In this document: positions 47,219 through 57,900 of the stretch, piece after piece
How the letters are laid out: each line of letters opens with the position of its first letter
Position numbering within the stretch: the stretch's first letter is position 1
Origin: Numida meleagris
Lineage: Eukaryota; Chordata; Aves; Galliformes; Numididae
Length of the DNA: 64,000 nucleotides
Direction: 5' to 3'
Assembly (NCBI RefSeq): GCF_002078875.1
Contig: NC_034412.1
Span: 15,527,461 to 15,591,460, forward strand
The notes under the pieces: generated by a model
What the model was told of the DNA's origin: nothing
Databases searched by the model: none
The model's input: only the letters and a program-made list of their open reading frames with translations
Program-made: the position numbers and the translations under genes

Positions 47219-47589
47219 CTCACAAGATCCAGATCAGGACATGCTCCTCTGGCTGGGCAGCTCAGAGCAAGGCACGGCAGGGAGCTCTGTGGTACAGAGA
47301 GGCTATTTGCTGGGGGTTGGCTTGCTGGGAGGTCATTAGTGCCTGGCACTTGCAGCACAGGCAGGTGACAGCTGGCCGCTGCTGCGTTGGATGCTGTTCA
47401 CAGGGCCTGGCTGCAAGCAGCGCGCTGGCAGAGGGCAAGGAGTGAAATCCACCCTTGTCCTGCTGATCAATGGGAGCAAAGGGTGAAGCCATGGCAGGCC
47501 ACCATCCAGCTCCCAGCATTCGCCTCCATCCTGTTGCTCTCTGCTGGGCTGAGGGGGCTGAGCTGTTCCCCTGGCGAGCCCTGCTCCCT

Positions 47590-47960
47590 TTGAGGCTCTC
47601 CCTGAAACAGCCCCCTCGGGACGGCTCCGGCGGGCGGCGGCAGCCGCTCTCGCACACCCGGCCCCAGGCCGTGCCCGCTAGGGGCTCGGCGCCCCGGGGC
47701 CGCATCCTGCTGCAGGTGCCCACCCCAGCTCCCCCTGCTCCCCGCTCACCCCCCTGCGTGCGTCCGTGCGTCCTGCTGCCGCCGCCGCGACCCCGAGCGA
47801 GCGCGGAGGCGGAAGCCGGCCCAGCCCCAGGCTCCTCCCGGCCGCTATAAATAGCGAGGAGCGGGCGGCTGCAGGCTGCTGGGTGCCTGGCGTTGTCGTG
47901 CAGCCCGACGCCCCGGTGTGCAGCGGCCCTACAGGGAGAGGGGTAAGCGAGCATCCCTCA
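47590..47960. promoter_or_regulatory. CpG-rich promoter region of PLAAT1 with a two-way TATA box
   Basis: A GC- and CpG-dense block directly upstream of PLAAT1. TATAAATA at 47846-47853 (plus) reads TATTTATA on the minus strand. On the minus strand a GTGAGC donor at 47749-47744 would end a non-coding PLAAT1 exon 1 of about 47820-47750, spliced to the acceptor at 47287. On the plus strand a GTAAGC donor follows at 47943. Transcription starts are inferred, not seen. Confidence 0.6.
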
Positions 47961-49004
47961 CCGGCAATCCTCCAGGGAGGGAGCGGCGGTGCAGTGCTCT
48001 GCCACTGCACTTCTCCGCTGGCAAAGGGAAGAGACGGAGGTGGAGCTCAGAGCCCGTCCCAGTTGCTATTTTAGGGCAAAGACGTCTAGGATGGCTCTTC
48101 GTGTGTCTTTGTGTTGTGGCCCAGCGATTTCTTCCAGATCCAGGAGTGTGTGGCCGTGCCAAACAAGTTCTCTGAGCTGAGGGGTGGGCGAGTGCAACTG
48201 AGCAGCTGTGGCTGCCCTATGGCTATTGCCAGAAAGGAAGGTTCACCACCAGCAGATGTGTGTTCTGAGTGGGTTGAACCAAGCAGGGGATTTAATGCCC
48301 AGTGTTAAGAGAGCTGATCAATTTGCAAGATCTGAGCAGCGTCAGATTTGTTCTTTCTGGCTTCTATTGACAAGACCTAGTTAATTCAGTGGAGCACTGC
48401 GTTGCGGTTCTGCTTTATTACCCTATTCCAAGTCTGAAGTACTTACAAGGCTTTGCAGTGGAAAACCAAAGCAGTTCCTATGATACTGAAATAGCAAAGT
48501 GTATCCATGGAAACCCCCAAATCTTCTTCACCTGCGTACAGATAGGCTGCGTTACCTGGGAGAGCTGGAGCTGCGATCCTGCAGGCTGTGGGGTGTCCTG
48601 TGCTCCCAGCAGCTACAGCAGGAGGTGAGCACGCTCAGCAGCGCTCAACATTCACAGAACTGCACTGTTAGCAAGTACAGGAGAGCAATAGGAAGCTGCT
48701 GCTGAACAGGCAGGAAAGCTGCTTTTAGAAATGTGGTGAAATTGCAGCATGACGTTGGCAATTTGTTTGTAGACAGGTAGGCCCCTCGCGCTGATTCATT
48801 CTCATTATGTAGTGAGGCTGAAAGCCCCTTTCCATTCACATCCGCTCCTCAATGGCTGGGCTGTGCATGTGTGGATGTCTGGCATGTTCTTGAACAGACC
48901 GGAGCAAAATGCCTTTTGTCCACCTGGCTGCCCATGGGGATTACAAGTGCTTTTCTGGCTAACAGTGCTGAGGGAGGCTGAGAAGCAAACACTTGGTAGA
49001 GGAG
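47961..49004. other. Intergenic, PLAAT1 upstream flank
   Basis: Unique-looking sequence. No coding exon, RNA gene or repeat was recognised. Confidence 0.5.
49000..49004 (+). repeat. Left target-site duplication of the solo LTR
   Basis: AGGAG immediately before the TG terminus, identical to 49535-49539. Confidence 0.82.
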
Positions 49005-49534
49005 TGTCAACGGTTTACGGGCATTCGGCCCGGTTCCGTGACGAAGGGGACGGGGGATCCACGGGTCCACGCCCCGGGAAAAAAGGGAAAAGGGGAAAAG
49101 GGTAAGGAGATGGCCCTGAGAGCAAAGAACAGCGGCAATAATCTGAGGAGAAACAAACTAATTTACTAAATAAGATATCGGAATGCCAAACAACACACTA
49201 TAATACAATATAATTACAATTTAAGCTGATAAATCCAATACAGAGAGAGAGAATGTCCCAAAATCAAGGTAGGCCTTACTCTACTACCGACGATAAGACG
49301 GCTGGAGAGCGAGGTGCTGCCAAGATGAGAGACGGCGAAAAAGGGACGAGGTCTCGTGATCCGCACGTTTTTATACTGCGAGCTTTTATCTTTTCCCTCC
49401 GGCTGGAAAATGGTAACAGAGGAGCAAAGTACCGTGGGGACTGTAGTAGTTCTTCTCTTCTGAGAACCAGGTACATTCACTACATGATGTTATGATGTGG
49501 AGTACCAATAACCGAAAATCATAAAACCATGACA
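49005..49534 (-). mobile_element. Solo LTR of an endogenous retrovirus-like element
   Basis: 530 bp with inverted termini TGTCA...TGACA, flanked by a perfect 5-bp direct repeat AGGAG (49000-49004 and 49535-49539). The minus strand carries TATAAAAA at 49375-49368 in a CG-containing promoter-like stretch, so the retroviral sense is minus. No gag, pol or env remnant adjoins it, so it is a recombined solo LTR. A 5-bp duplication fits several ERV classes; an ERVL-like or other avian LTR family is possible but the family was not identified. Confidence 0.85.
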
Positions 49535-49539
49535 AGGAG
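49535..49539 (+). repeat. Right target-site duplication of the solo LTR
   Basis: AGGAG immediately after the CA terminus, matching the left copy exactly. Confidence 0.82.
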
Positions 49540-51141
49540 TAAAAGGAGGTCACTGCAGGAAGGAGATAAGATGTGGCTGAAGGAAGGGGCCTTGCTGAAG
49601 GCAAGGAAGCACTTGTCTGACTGATTTCCTAATATCTGACCATGCAGAACTGCTGAGCAGCAGCAAGTGAACTTAGTGCAGGGAGAGATCATCACTAACT
49701 ACTCCTGGGCACCCGTGAAGGTCTCCAAGCAGTAAATGCAGTAAGGGGAGACCACCTGAAGCCCCACCGACCCATTTCCAGAGTATTTTAAATCTCAAAC
49801 TGCCCATGTGAAGTAATAGTTTATAAACAGTGTAACTCAGAGGAGCTGTGTGTGCACCCACTGCCATCGCCGACAGGTCAGGAACTGGACCAGAGATGTT
49901 GCTGAAACCCAAGGTGGTGATCCCAACCTTTCCTCTGCATCTCTCCCTTCCCCCTCCCATTATGGGTCATTCAGCCCTTTATAAAGTACTGAGGTTTAAC
50001 TAGCTTCTGCCAAAATATCTTCTGCCATCAATAAAAGTTTTAATCGGTCGCTCCTTGTGTCTTAGAGCTTCACTTGTGCCACTGGAAATTTGTTCAGGGC
50101 TTATACAATGCCTAGGCATGGCTTCTGCCCCCTGAGTGCTGTTGAGACATTGGGTTAACAGTGGAGATCCAGCTGTCCAGTGCAGGAGCACAGGAGCAGC
50201 AGCAATATCCTGTTGTTGCTGAGCATGATGTCACATGGGGCAGGATATTCCTTTGCTCACTGGGATCAGCTGTTCTGGCTGTACACCCTCCCAGCTTCTG
50301 GTGCACTGCAAGCCTGCTTTCTGGCAGGACAATGTGAGGAACTGAAAAGACCTTGACTTTGTGTAAGCACCATTTGGGAATAACTAAAGCATTGGTGTAT
50401 TATCAGTGCTGTTTTCTTGTTTGTATTTTTTTTTCTTTTTTTTTTCCCCCACAAATCCAAAGCATAGCAGCACAGAAGCTGTTCTGATGAAAATTAGTCC
50501 TATCTCAGCCAAAATCAGTACTATGCAAATGCTTTTGATGTTCTGCTATTGAAGAACCCTTAGTGAGGTCCGAGACTGAGCTGATGCAAATCTCTAACCG
50601 CATCCCTAAGTGTGACAGCTTCAAAGTTTGCAAAGACCTCAAGGAGAATTTTTGACAGGCTCTCATTGTCCAAATAGGTTTTGTTGCTTAGCATTAGCAC
50701 CCACAGGCAAGGGTTGATGACAATCCTCATTCTTGTCCACTCCAGACAGACAGCAAGGAGGCTGCTGTCACTCAATTGCTTCTTTCAGACTGACACTCGC
50801 AGTGGGGTGGATGGAGTGGGGTTGTCTGTTATCAGATGAGCTTGGTGTTGTCTTATTTTTTTTTTCTCTCCAGTCAACTATGCCTTGCCAAAAGAGCAGA
50901 ACTGTTTCCAGCTCAGTCATCTGTTTCTCTCCTGTTTAAGTATTTGGGTAGGGTGATCTCATGAAGACCTGCCTGAGATGCCATCGTTAATTCTGACCTT
51001 GTCAGTCTGCTGCCTGGGCCTCTATCAGAGGTATGGATGTGACAGTGTGCAGTACAATTGTGCTACTGTATTCTGCCTGGACTTAGTGTTATTTGTACAG
51101 CCTCTGTGGACAACACAGTGTACAATGTGAGTTAGGACTTA
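49540..51141. other. Intergenic between solo LTR and CR1
   Basis: No supported exon or element was seen. T-rich runs occur near 50427-50448 and 50858-50870. Confidence 0.5.
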
Positions 51142-51640
51142 TAGAATCATAGAATCATAGAATTAGCTAGGTTGGAAAAGACCTACAAGATCATCCAGTC
51201 CAACCATCCACCTACCACCAACAACCCCACTAAACTATGTCTCCCAACGCTATATCTAAACGTTTCTTGAACACCTCCAGGGACGGTGACTCAACCACCT
51301 CCCTGGGCAGCCCGTTCCAGCGCCTGACCACTCTTTCAGAAAAGTAGTATTTCCTAATGTCCAGCCTAAATCTCCCCTGGTGCAACTTGAAGCCATTCCC
51401 CCTCGTCCTGTCACTAGTTACCAGAGAGAAGAGGCTGACCCCCAGCTCACTACAACCTCCCTTCAGGTAGTTATACAGAGCAATAAGGTCCCCCCTGAGC
51501 CTCCTCTTCTCCAGACTGAACAATCCCAGCTCCCTCAGCCGCTCCTCATCAGGCCTGTGCTCCAGACCCCTCACCAGCTTCGTCGCCCTCCTCTGAACAC
51601 GCTCCAGGGCCTCCATGTCTTTTTTGCAGTGAGGGGCTCA
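51142..51640 (-). mobile_element. CR1 LINE 3' fragment
   Basis: Minus-oriented, with tandem terminal octamers (AGAATCAT units) at its left end. A 128-codon minus-strand frame (51616-51230) encodes the C-terminal CR1 ORF2 product, including [20 protein letters not shown] sequence. The frame is still open, suggesting a relatively young copy, but the 5' part is missing. Confidence 0.9.
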
Positions 51641-51728
51641 ACTGACTTACTTCAGTTCGAGCCTACAACATGAGATCTGAGATATATTTTAGATGAAAAA
51701 CTTCAAAAGTCTTCAGTAAATGCAATTA

Positions 51729-51738
51729 TTTATTTATT
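51729..51738 (-). terminator. Candidate poly(A) signal of the zonadhesin-like gene
   Basis: Overlapping AATAAA hexamers on the minus strand about 80 bases past the stop codon. Confidence 0.6.
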
Positions 51739-51815
51739 ATTCTGAAAGTATTAGAGATATTAATAAAATACAAGAGCAGAAAGTAATACATATGAATTGA
51801 AAAAAAAAATGCTAA

Positions 51816-51969
51816 CTACAGGTATGTGCTTTGGGGTTCATCTTGATCAAATGCGGCGTTCACTACGTAGCCATAATTGTGTTCATGTACTCTGTCACCT
51901 GATGCATCCTCAGACTTGTGCAAAGATGAATTCCGTGAGTTCATAGCAACACTTGCCTTTCTCTTCCTT
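51816..51969 (-). CDS. Zonadhesin-like exon n, cytoplasmic tail and stop
   Basis: Acceptor GTACAG. Begins RRKRKASVAM, a positive stop-transfer patch, continues with HNYGYVVNAAFDQDEPQ and ends STYL before TAG. Confidence 0.89.
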
Positions 51970-54900
51970 CTGTACACAAACAAACAAACACCAACAACCA
52001 TTTTTAATTTCTATCCTTATCTGAAATGGGAGGTCAAACAGTGGCGTGAGTGTGGACGTCAGATTCCAAAGAATCCTAAGTTTTGTGGTAGTGATGCATA
52101 TGCCTTATGTAATAGAAATAGCATATGTTCATTCCTGTAAAAAAAGCTTTCCCTCATACTCCTCAAGTGAGATCTTGGATGCTGTGCTTCCTTTCTGATT
52201 CTGCAGGTATGGGAATAGCAGGAGTTTGGGGGTGTACAGATGCTAGAATGACTGCATGCGTCTTGCCCCTGCTGAGTGTAGCAAAGCTGGGAAAAGTCTT
52301 ACCTGTACAGATACACTGCAGAGGAGACGAGAATGATGACAGCAACCACTGCTACTGTAACTCCAACAGCGATGGCAACTGTATTGCTCTGAGAACTCTC
52401 TGGGATGCTTGTGTCATCTGAAGAAGAAATGAGCCCTGTCAGTGAAAGCTAAGAACACTGTGAACAGAAGATTTCCTTCAATTTTAACTCTGAAACTGCA
52501 GTCTGTGTAATCTGAACAGGAAGCAGACGTGCCTGTCTGCTTGGTTTATACTGTGTTCTCTGGCTGAGCTGGCTTTCTGGAATGGTGTCAGACCAAGGTC
52601 CTGCAGAGCCCTGCTGTCATGCTCTCTAGTATCTCCTTGCTGAGGAGCCTGCCTCCTTCTTTTTGTTTGGATGTACCAGTATAGACATGGCCACCCAGTT
52701 TATGGTACAAGGCCCAATTTTCACTGGAAGGAATAATGTCAATGACTTGGTTGGAACATGCAGTGTAATGATTTCTAGGGTCAGCCTCCACTCTACCTGT
52801 GACTAAACTACAATCTGCCCATAAAAAGATGTGATGAGGTTCCAGACTGATCTGACACCTACTTCCCACTGGGTTACTTATTGACTCACAGCATGGAAAT
52901 TAAAAGCCAGCTCAGTCTTCTCCATAATGACACACATTTTTTTGATAATGGTGTGTGCAATGCAGACAGTGAAATCCAAAATAGTTTTATTACCTATCCT
53001 TTCCATGTTGCAAATTTGTCCCATGTACAGCTCTGTACATTCACAGTAGTAGTTGTCAGAGGTGCCATTGGTTATTTCAGAGCAAATTCCATCGTTCTGA
53101 CAGGGACTTGGCATACACGGTCCACCTAGCAAAAAGGAAGAAGAAACACTTCAGAATCTCAGGTAATCCAACCCTGAGAGAACTGTTCTTGGTTAGATTA
53201 CACTGTTAATGCTGGACATGCCCTGTATTTTAAGGCTTACTATTTATCTTGTACTTGATAACAGGAGTATGGGAAAGAAACACTTTCTATGACAAAACAT
53301 CAGAGAAATTTCTCCAGTAAGCTTATTAAGTAAGCTTATAATTTCTTCTGTTCAGACTGTTGCAATTATCCCAGACCCAGAGATGTCCTATAAGCAGTAA
53401 TTCAAGACTTCTTAGCAAGGAAGGAAACACGATAGGTTTAGTGGTTCACTTACTCCTGTAGCACCCACGAGTGTAGTTTGCAATGTTACAGATTTCATCA
53501 GAACCACACGCTATGTTAGAGCAGGTGACAGAGGAGCTCTCTGTGCACTGGCATTGCTGGGAGCAGTCGTCAGTGGTGAACACTTCTCCAATCTGGAAGA
53601 TAGCAGCTGAATGTTAAAAAATAGCAAAACCAGCCAGGGAAACATGAATGGAGCACTGGGGCCCCGTGCTACTCTGATTCTTCCTGATGGATGACAACAT
53701 GGCAGATTTCTCTTTTTTGTATTTTGTGTAAAGAAAGCAAGCAAGCAGCTTATTAACTCAGCTCCTTGAAACTCAAGGAATGTTCAAGAAATTTTGAGGT
53801 GTGAGATCCTAGCCCCAGGCTGGGTACATGGAGAATCAACAACATCTAACTGCTGCTGGAGACAAAGCGGCAGATGCATCACACTGTGCCTCCAAGACAA
53901 TGTGCAAAGGTGCCATGTGCCATTTCTCTGCTAAGCCCCACTTGTTTTGAGTGTCTACCTCCTCCCATAACACCATCTTTACCTGCCTTAGGCCTTGTCT
54001 GTATCAAATCTCCAGTGCTGAAATGACTACAAAGCTTTTTATCCCACAGCTAGAAGGGTGGAATCTCTGGATTCCTCAGAATCCAGCCTTGCCAAGGGCT
54101 CTCTTCATGCTGCAGCCAGCATTACAGACTCTCAGGCCCTCCCGTGCCACTCTTCACTGAGAGGAGAGGGACCAAGGTGGCCAATAGAATTTTTCTGTAA
54201 CTGGTGTACTGTAAATTTGAGAGCCTACTGAGGCTGTTTACTGTAATAAAGGTGAAGAATTTACACAGAGGTCAGAGTGTAATCATATGCTTCCCCCAGG
54301 TGCCTGCAGAGTATTCTGACAGGCAGAGTTTCAGAGGCAGACTGAGCGATGTATTCTCTCTTCCCTTCCTCCAGAGACCAGAATATTATTAAATAAATTG
54401 CTCTTTGTTTCTAATGCAAAATTACATGTGGAGGCGAACAAAAAGATTACCAAAATAATTAGCACAAGAAAATATTGTTTAGCACTGCGGGAGCTGTCTG
54501 GCCTGCTGAGACACTGTACCTCATAATATTTGTCAAGGTATGTGCAGCCACATTCTCTGTAAGGCACGCAGTTAGAGTCACTAAGAACGTAGCCAGGGAG
54601 ACATTCACAGCCTTCAACACAAGGCAGTTCACACTCAGAGGGGCTGGTCATGTCGCCGCAGGATGCTGGGCATGCAGTCATGCATGAGTTGTATTTGCTG
54701 TTGGGTGGACACGACATCTCTGTAAGAATAAGGAGAGTCCAGTTATAACAGGTTGTTGTTACACATTGCCTTTTCAGATCTGTTTTTAAGGGCAAAATGA
54801 TGAACACACATACACCAAAATGTTCATACATATGTAATGGTACTGAAGTTGTAAGTGAATGACTCCAAAGTAAGGAAATGCATCCTCAAAGCTATTCATA

Positions 54901-57900
54901 CGCTGGGCTCTGAGTCCAGGTGTTCACTGATATCAAATTACTTCTCACACATACAGAGTAGCTATCTCTGAAAGTATCAGAGTAGTTTCACAGCTCTGAG
55001 AAGTGTGTTTCATCAGAAATACAAAGTCATCTACCCATGGGTGATGCAGGGTAAGTATGGCTTGGATTGAACTCTCAGCTTGGAAAAAATAAGTTACGAA
55101 AAAGAGGTCAGAGATTATTGTAAGTTCTATTTCAGCATTTTTCAGTCTGAAAGACCAGTTGGGAATGGAGACATTTTATTTTTCTCACAGAACTTCTCAC
55201 GGCAGGGGAGCTGATGGCTCTGCTTCCCTAAGCAGCTTTCTAAGGTGGGGTCTAATGCAAAACATCAGCATAAAACTCAGAGGCAGCGACAGAAGAGCAA
55301 GTGTGCATCCTAAACTATGAACAACGATTGAAGTGTGAATCAACATGTTTGTAGGACCTAAGAAGCTCTGACATACAGTGCTTCTAGCAAAAACCTCTAA
55401 TCTCACATTTTGAGAGTCCTTTAGGCAGAAACCACACTTTCAGTTTCTTCCTGAGCTTACCACAAGCTGTCTGTTGCCTCCAGCCTTCCATATTGACTCC
55501 TTGCTCCTGACAAGCCAGCACGTACTCTTTCAGACTGCGACATAACGTGTCAGCACCATCTTCTTCCACACACATATCAAAGACGCAGCTCCTACATGCA
55601 ACATGAGAAAGCGTTCATGCACTATACCTTTTGTTTTTTGTTTGCTGGTGCTACCTTCTCAACTTTGCTCATCATCTGAATATCAGTGGCCTGATTTTCA
55701 GAGGCAGTGAGAACTGACGTGAATGGGATCTGCAAATATACACTATCTGGGAAAAATAAAGCAGCCACTAGGAAGGTAAAACAGGCTGCCCAACCAAATT
55801 CTAGAGTGAGGAGAAAGGTAGGCTTACACTAACAATCAGGATATATGCCCTGAAGTCAGTGGTCCATTTTATTTGGTTTAAGGTACTTTCACATTTCTCT
55901 CACAGCTAAGAGAGGCTTTGAAGTGGGCACCACCTATCTTTGTACATTACTTACAACTATATGACTAAAGAAATCTGGTAGCTCCTTGGCCATTCTTTGA
56001 CCGATGATGGGTGAATGGTGAACCTAAGAATTAATCAACAGGTTTCATACGGTTCAAAACCTGGTGTGTGGGAACTGCATACATAGGAGGCCAGATGAAC
56101 AGAGGGAGCTTTCGTGCAGCTACCATGTGAGTTACTCTCCACTAATCTGTTTTTTTTTGCACCACTCTGTGAAAGACTGAAGAACTGTCACTGACAGCTT
56201 TAGCCTTTGTGGCTCTGACTTGAAGACAGCGTTTTACGAAGCTACAATCACTAAAAGGAATCTAATAGAGTCAGGAAATGACAGCATTATCACTGAAAGT
56301 GAATGAGAACTTTGAGCACACTGAAAATTCCAGCCTACAGGTATAATGTCTAACGGTGCTGCTTTATTTCTGTAGGTAAAGAGGAAAGCTACTTTCTAGA
56401 GATAACAGAAAAGTGAAACTCTAAATAGAGAGAAAAATAGATTTCTTTTTTTTAAAACAACAAATAAGGGGAACTAAACATATAACTAATAGAAGCACTG
56501 GGCCCAGTTCCCCAGTGACACTTACTATCCTCTGTTCCTAGAAATTGAAGATGTACAGTTCTTATCTGAGACAAGCTCCAAAATTGTTTTGGAAATGCAG
56601 AGAAAAATTGCCTAGATTGTTTGCAGCAGACACTTACGTGGAATAGAAATCTGGTGGGACTACAGAATGACAATTTGCAAAAGGACCATCCAATGCAGTC
56701 AGAATTTGACATTTAGAAGTGCTGTTTTCTTGCATCAGCTTATTTTCGCTGCAGCCTTGATAGAGCCCTGTATCTGGTTCCTCATTAGGCTCGTCTTCCA
56801 AGGTGGCTTCTCGTCTGGAAATGAAGTCATTATGAAACCATCATTTCTCTGTACATCCAGCATTCATAGCACTAGTTTGTAAGTAACAGCATTTCTGCCT
56901 TGTGATAGAAGCATCAGTTTATTTCTCTCTCAATGTTTATACTGAATGTGAAGTGGGTATATATTGCAAATCAAAGACGCACTAGAACAATTCCTACCAT
57001 TTCAGAGATCTATGGGTTTTTAAATCAAAAAGAATAGCTGTTGTTATCTCCATGGACACAGGTTTCATCCAGGCCTCCTTCACCTAATCCATTCAATAAT
57101 ACTTGAATGTTAGGCAGCGGGAGTAAACCACCACTTCAAGGAGGTATGTTCATTTTCACCTAAGAACAGGCTACACGCCTGAAGTGCCAGAATTCTTCTC
57201 CAGGAATAGCTTCCAGAGCCTCTTTATGTTCAACATTAGCCTACATGCTGCTTTCTAGTATTCTGCTGGACAGGTTATTGCAGCCAAATTATATCCTGAC
57301 AGCTAACATAATTCTACTTACATACTGAAAAAACAAATAATATAATAATTTCTGTTGGTGGTTAAGCAACCTCAAAAACCTTTCAAAGCAAAGTGAAAAA
57401 GTAGAAGGAGAGAAGGAAACTTAGTTCCCTGTTTCTGTGTTCCGTATGGACTAATTAGAGCAGCTTGGGCTGACCACAAATATTACACTGATTTTTATTC
57501 AAAAGAATGTCCCAACTTTTTTTGTACTAGCAGAAAACACAATGTAGTCATGAAAGTAAGGAAATTACACTTTGAAGAATCTCTTCTGTGAAGAACTGTG
57601 AATTCATCTTGATGGATTTCAAAGCTGCCTTCATGTTCCAGAGGGAGGGATGACACTGAACCAGGATCTACCTGTCCATCCAGCAAATGATGCACTTTAT
57701 CTTTGCCAGGACCCATGAGCTTTGGCAGAGATCTTACTCATCCCTGTGCTCTAGCCATTGTAATGGCTGTGACTCCAAAGAAGGGCACTGTACTAGAGCA
57801 ATGCAGTGACAGCTCAGGCCTCTTTCGGCAAGATGGAAAGGCACTGATATTTCGCCTTGGTGATGAGCAGGAAAAGTCCCCACATGCAGACCGAGGGAAG

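Noticed and set aside
47262..47954. 230-codon minus-strand open frame in the PLAAT1 promoter
   Set aside because: GC-rich sequence produces long stop-free frames; composition is low-complexity Arg/Gly/Pro/Ala and no domain is recognisable.
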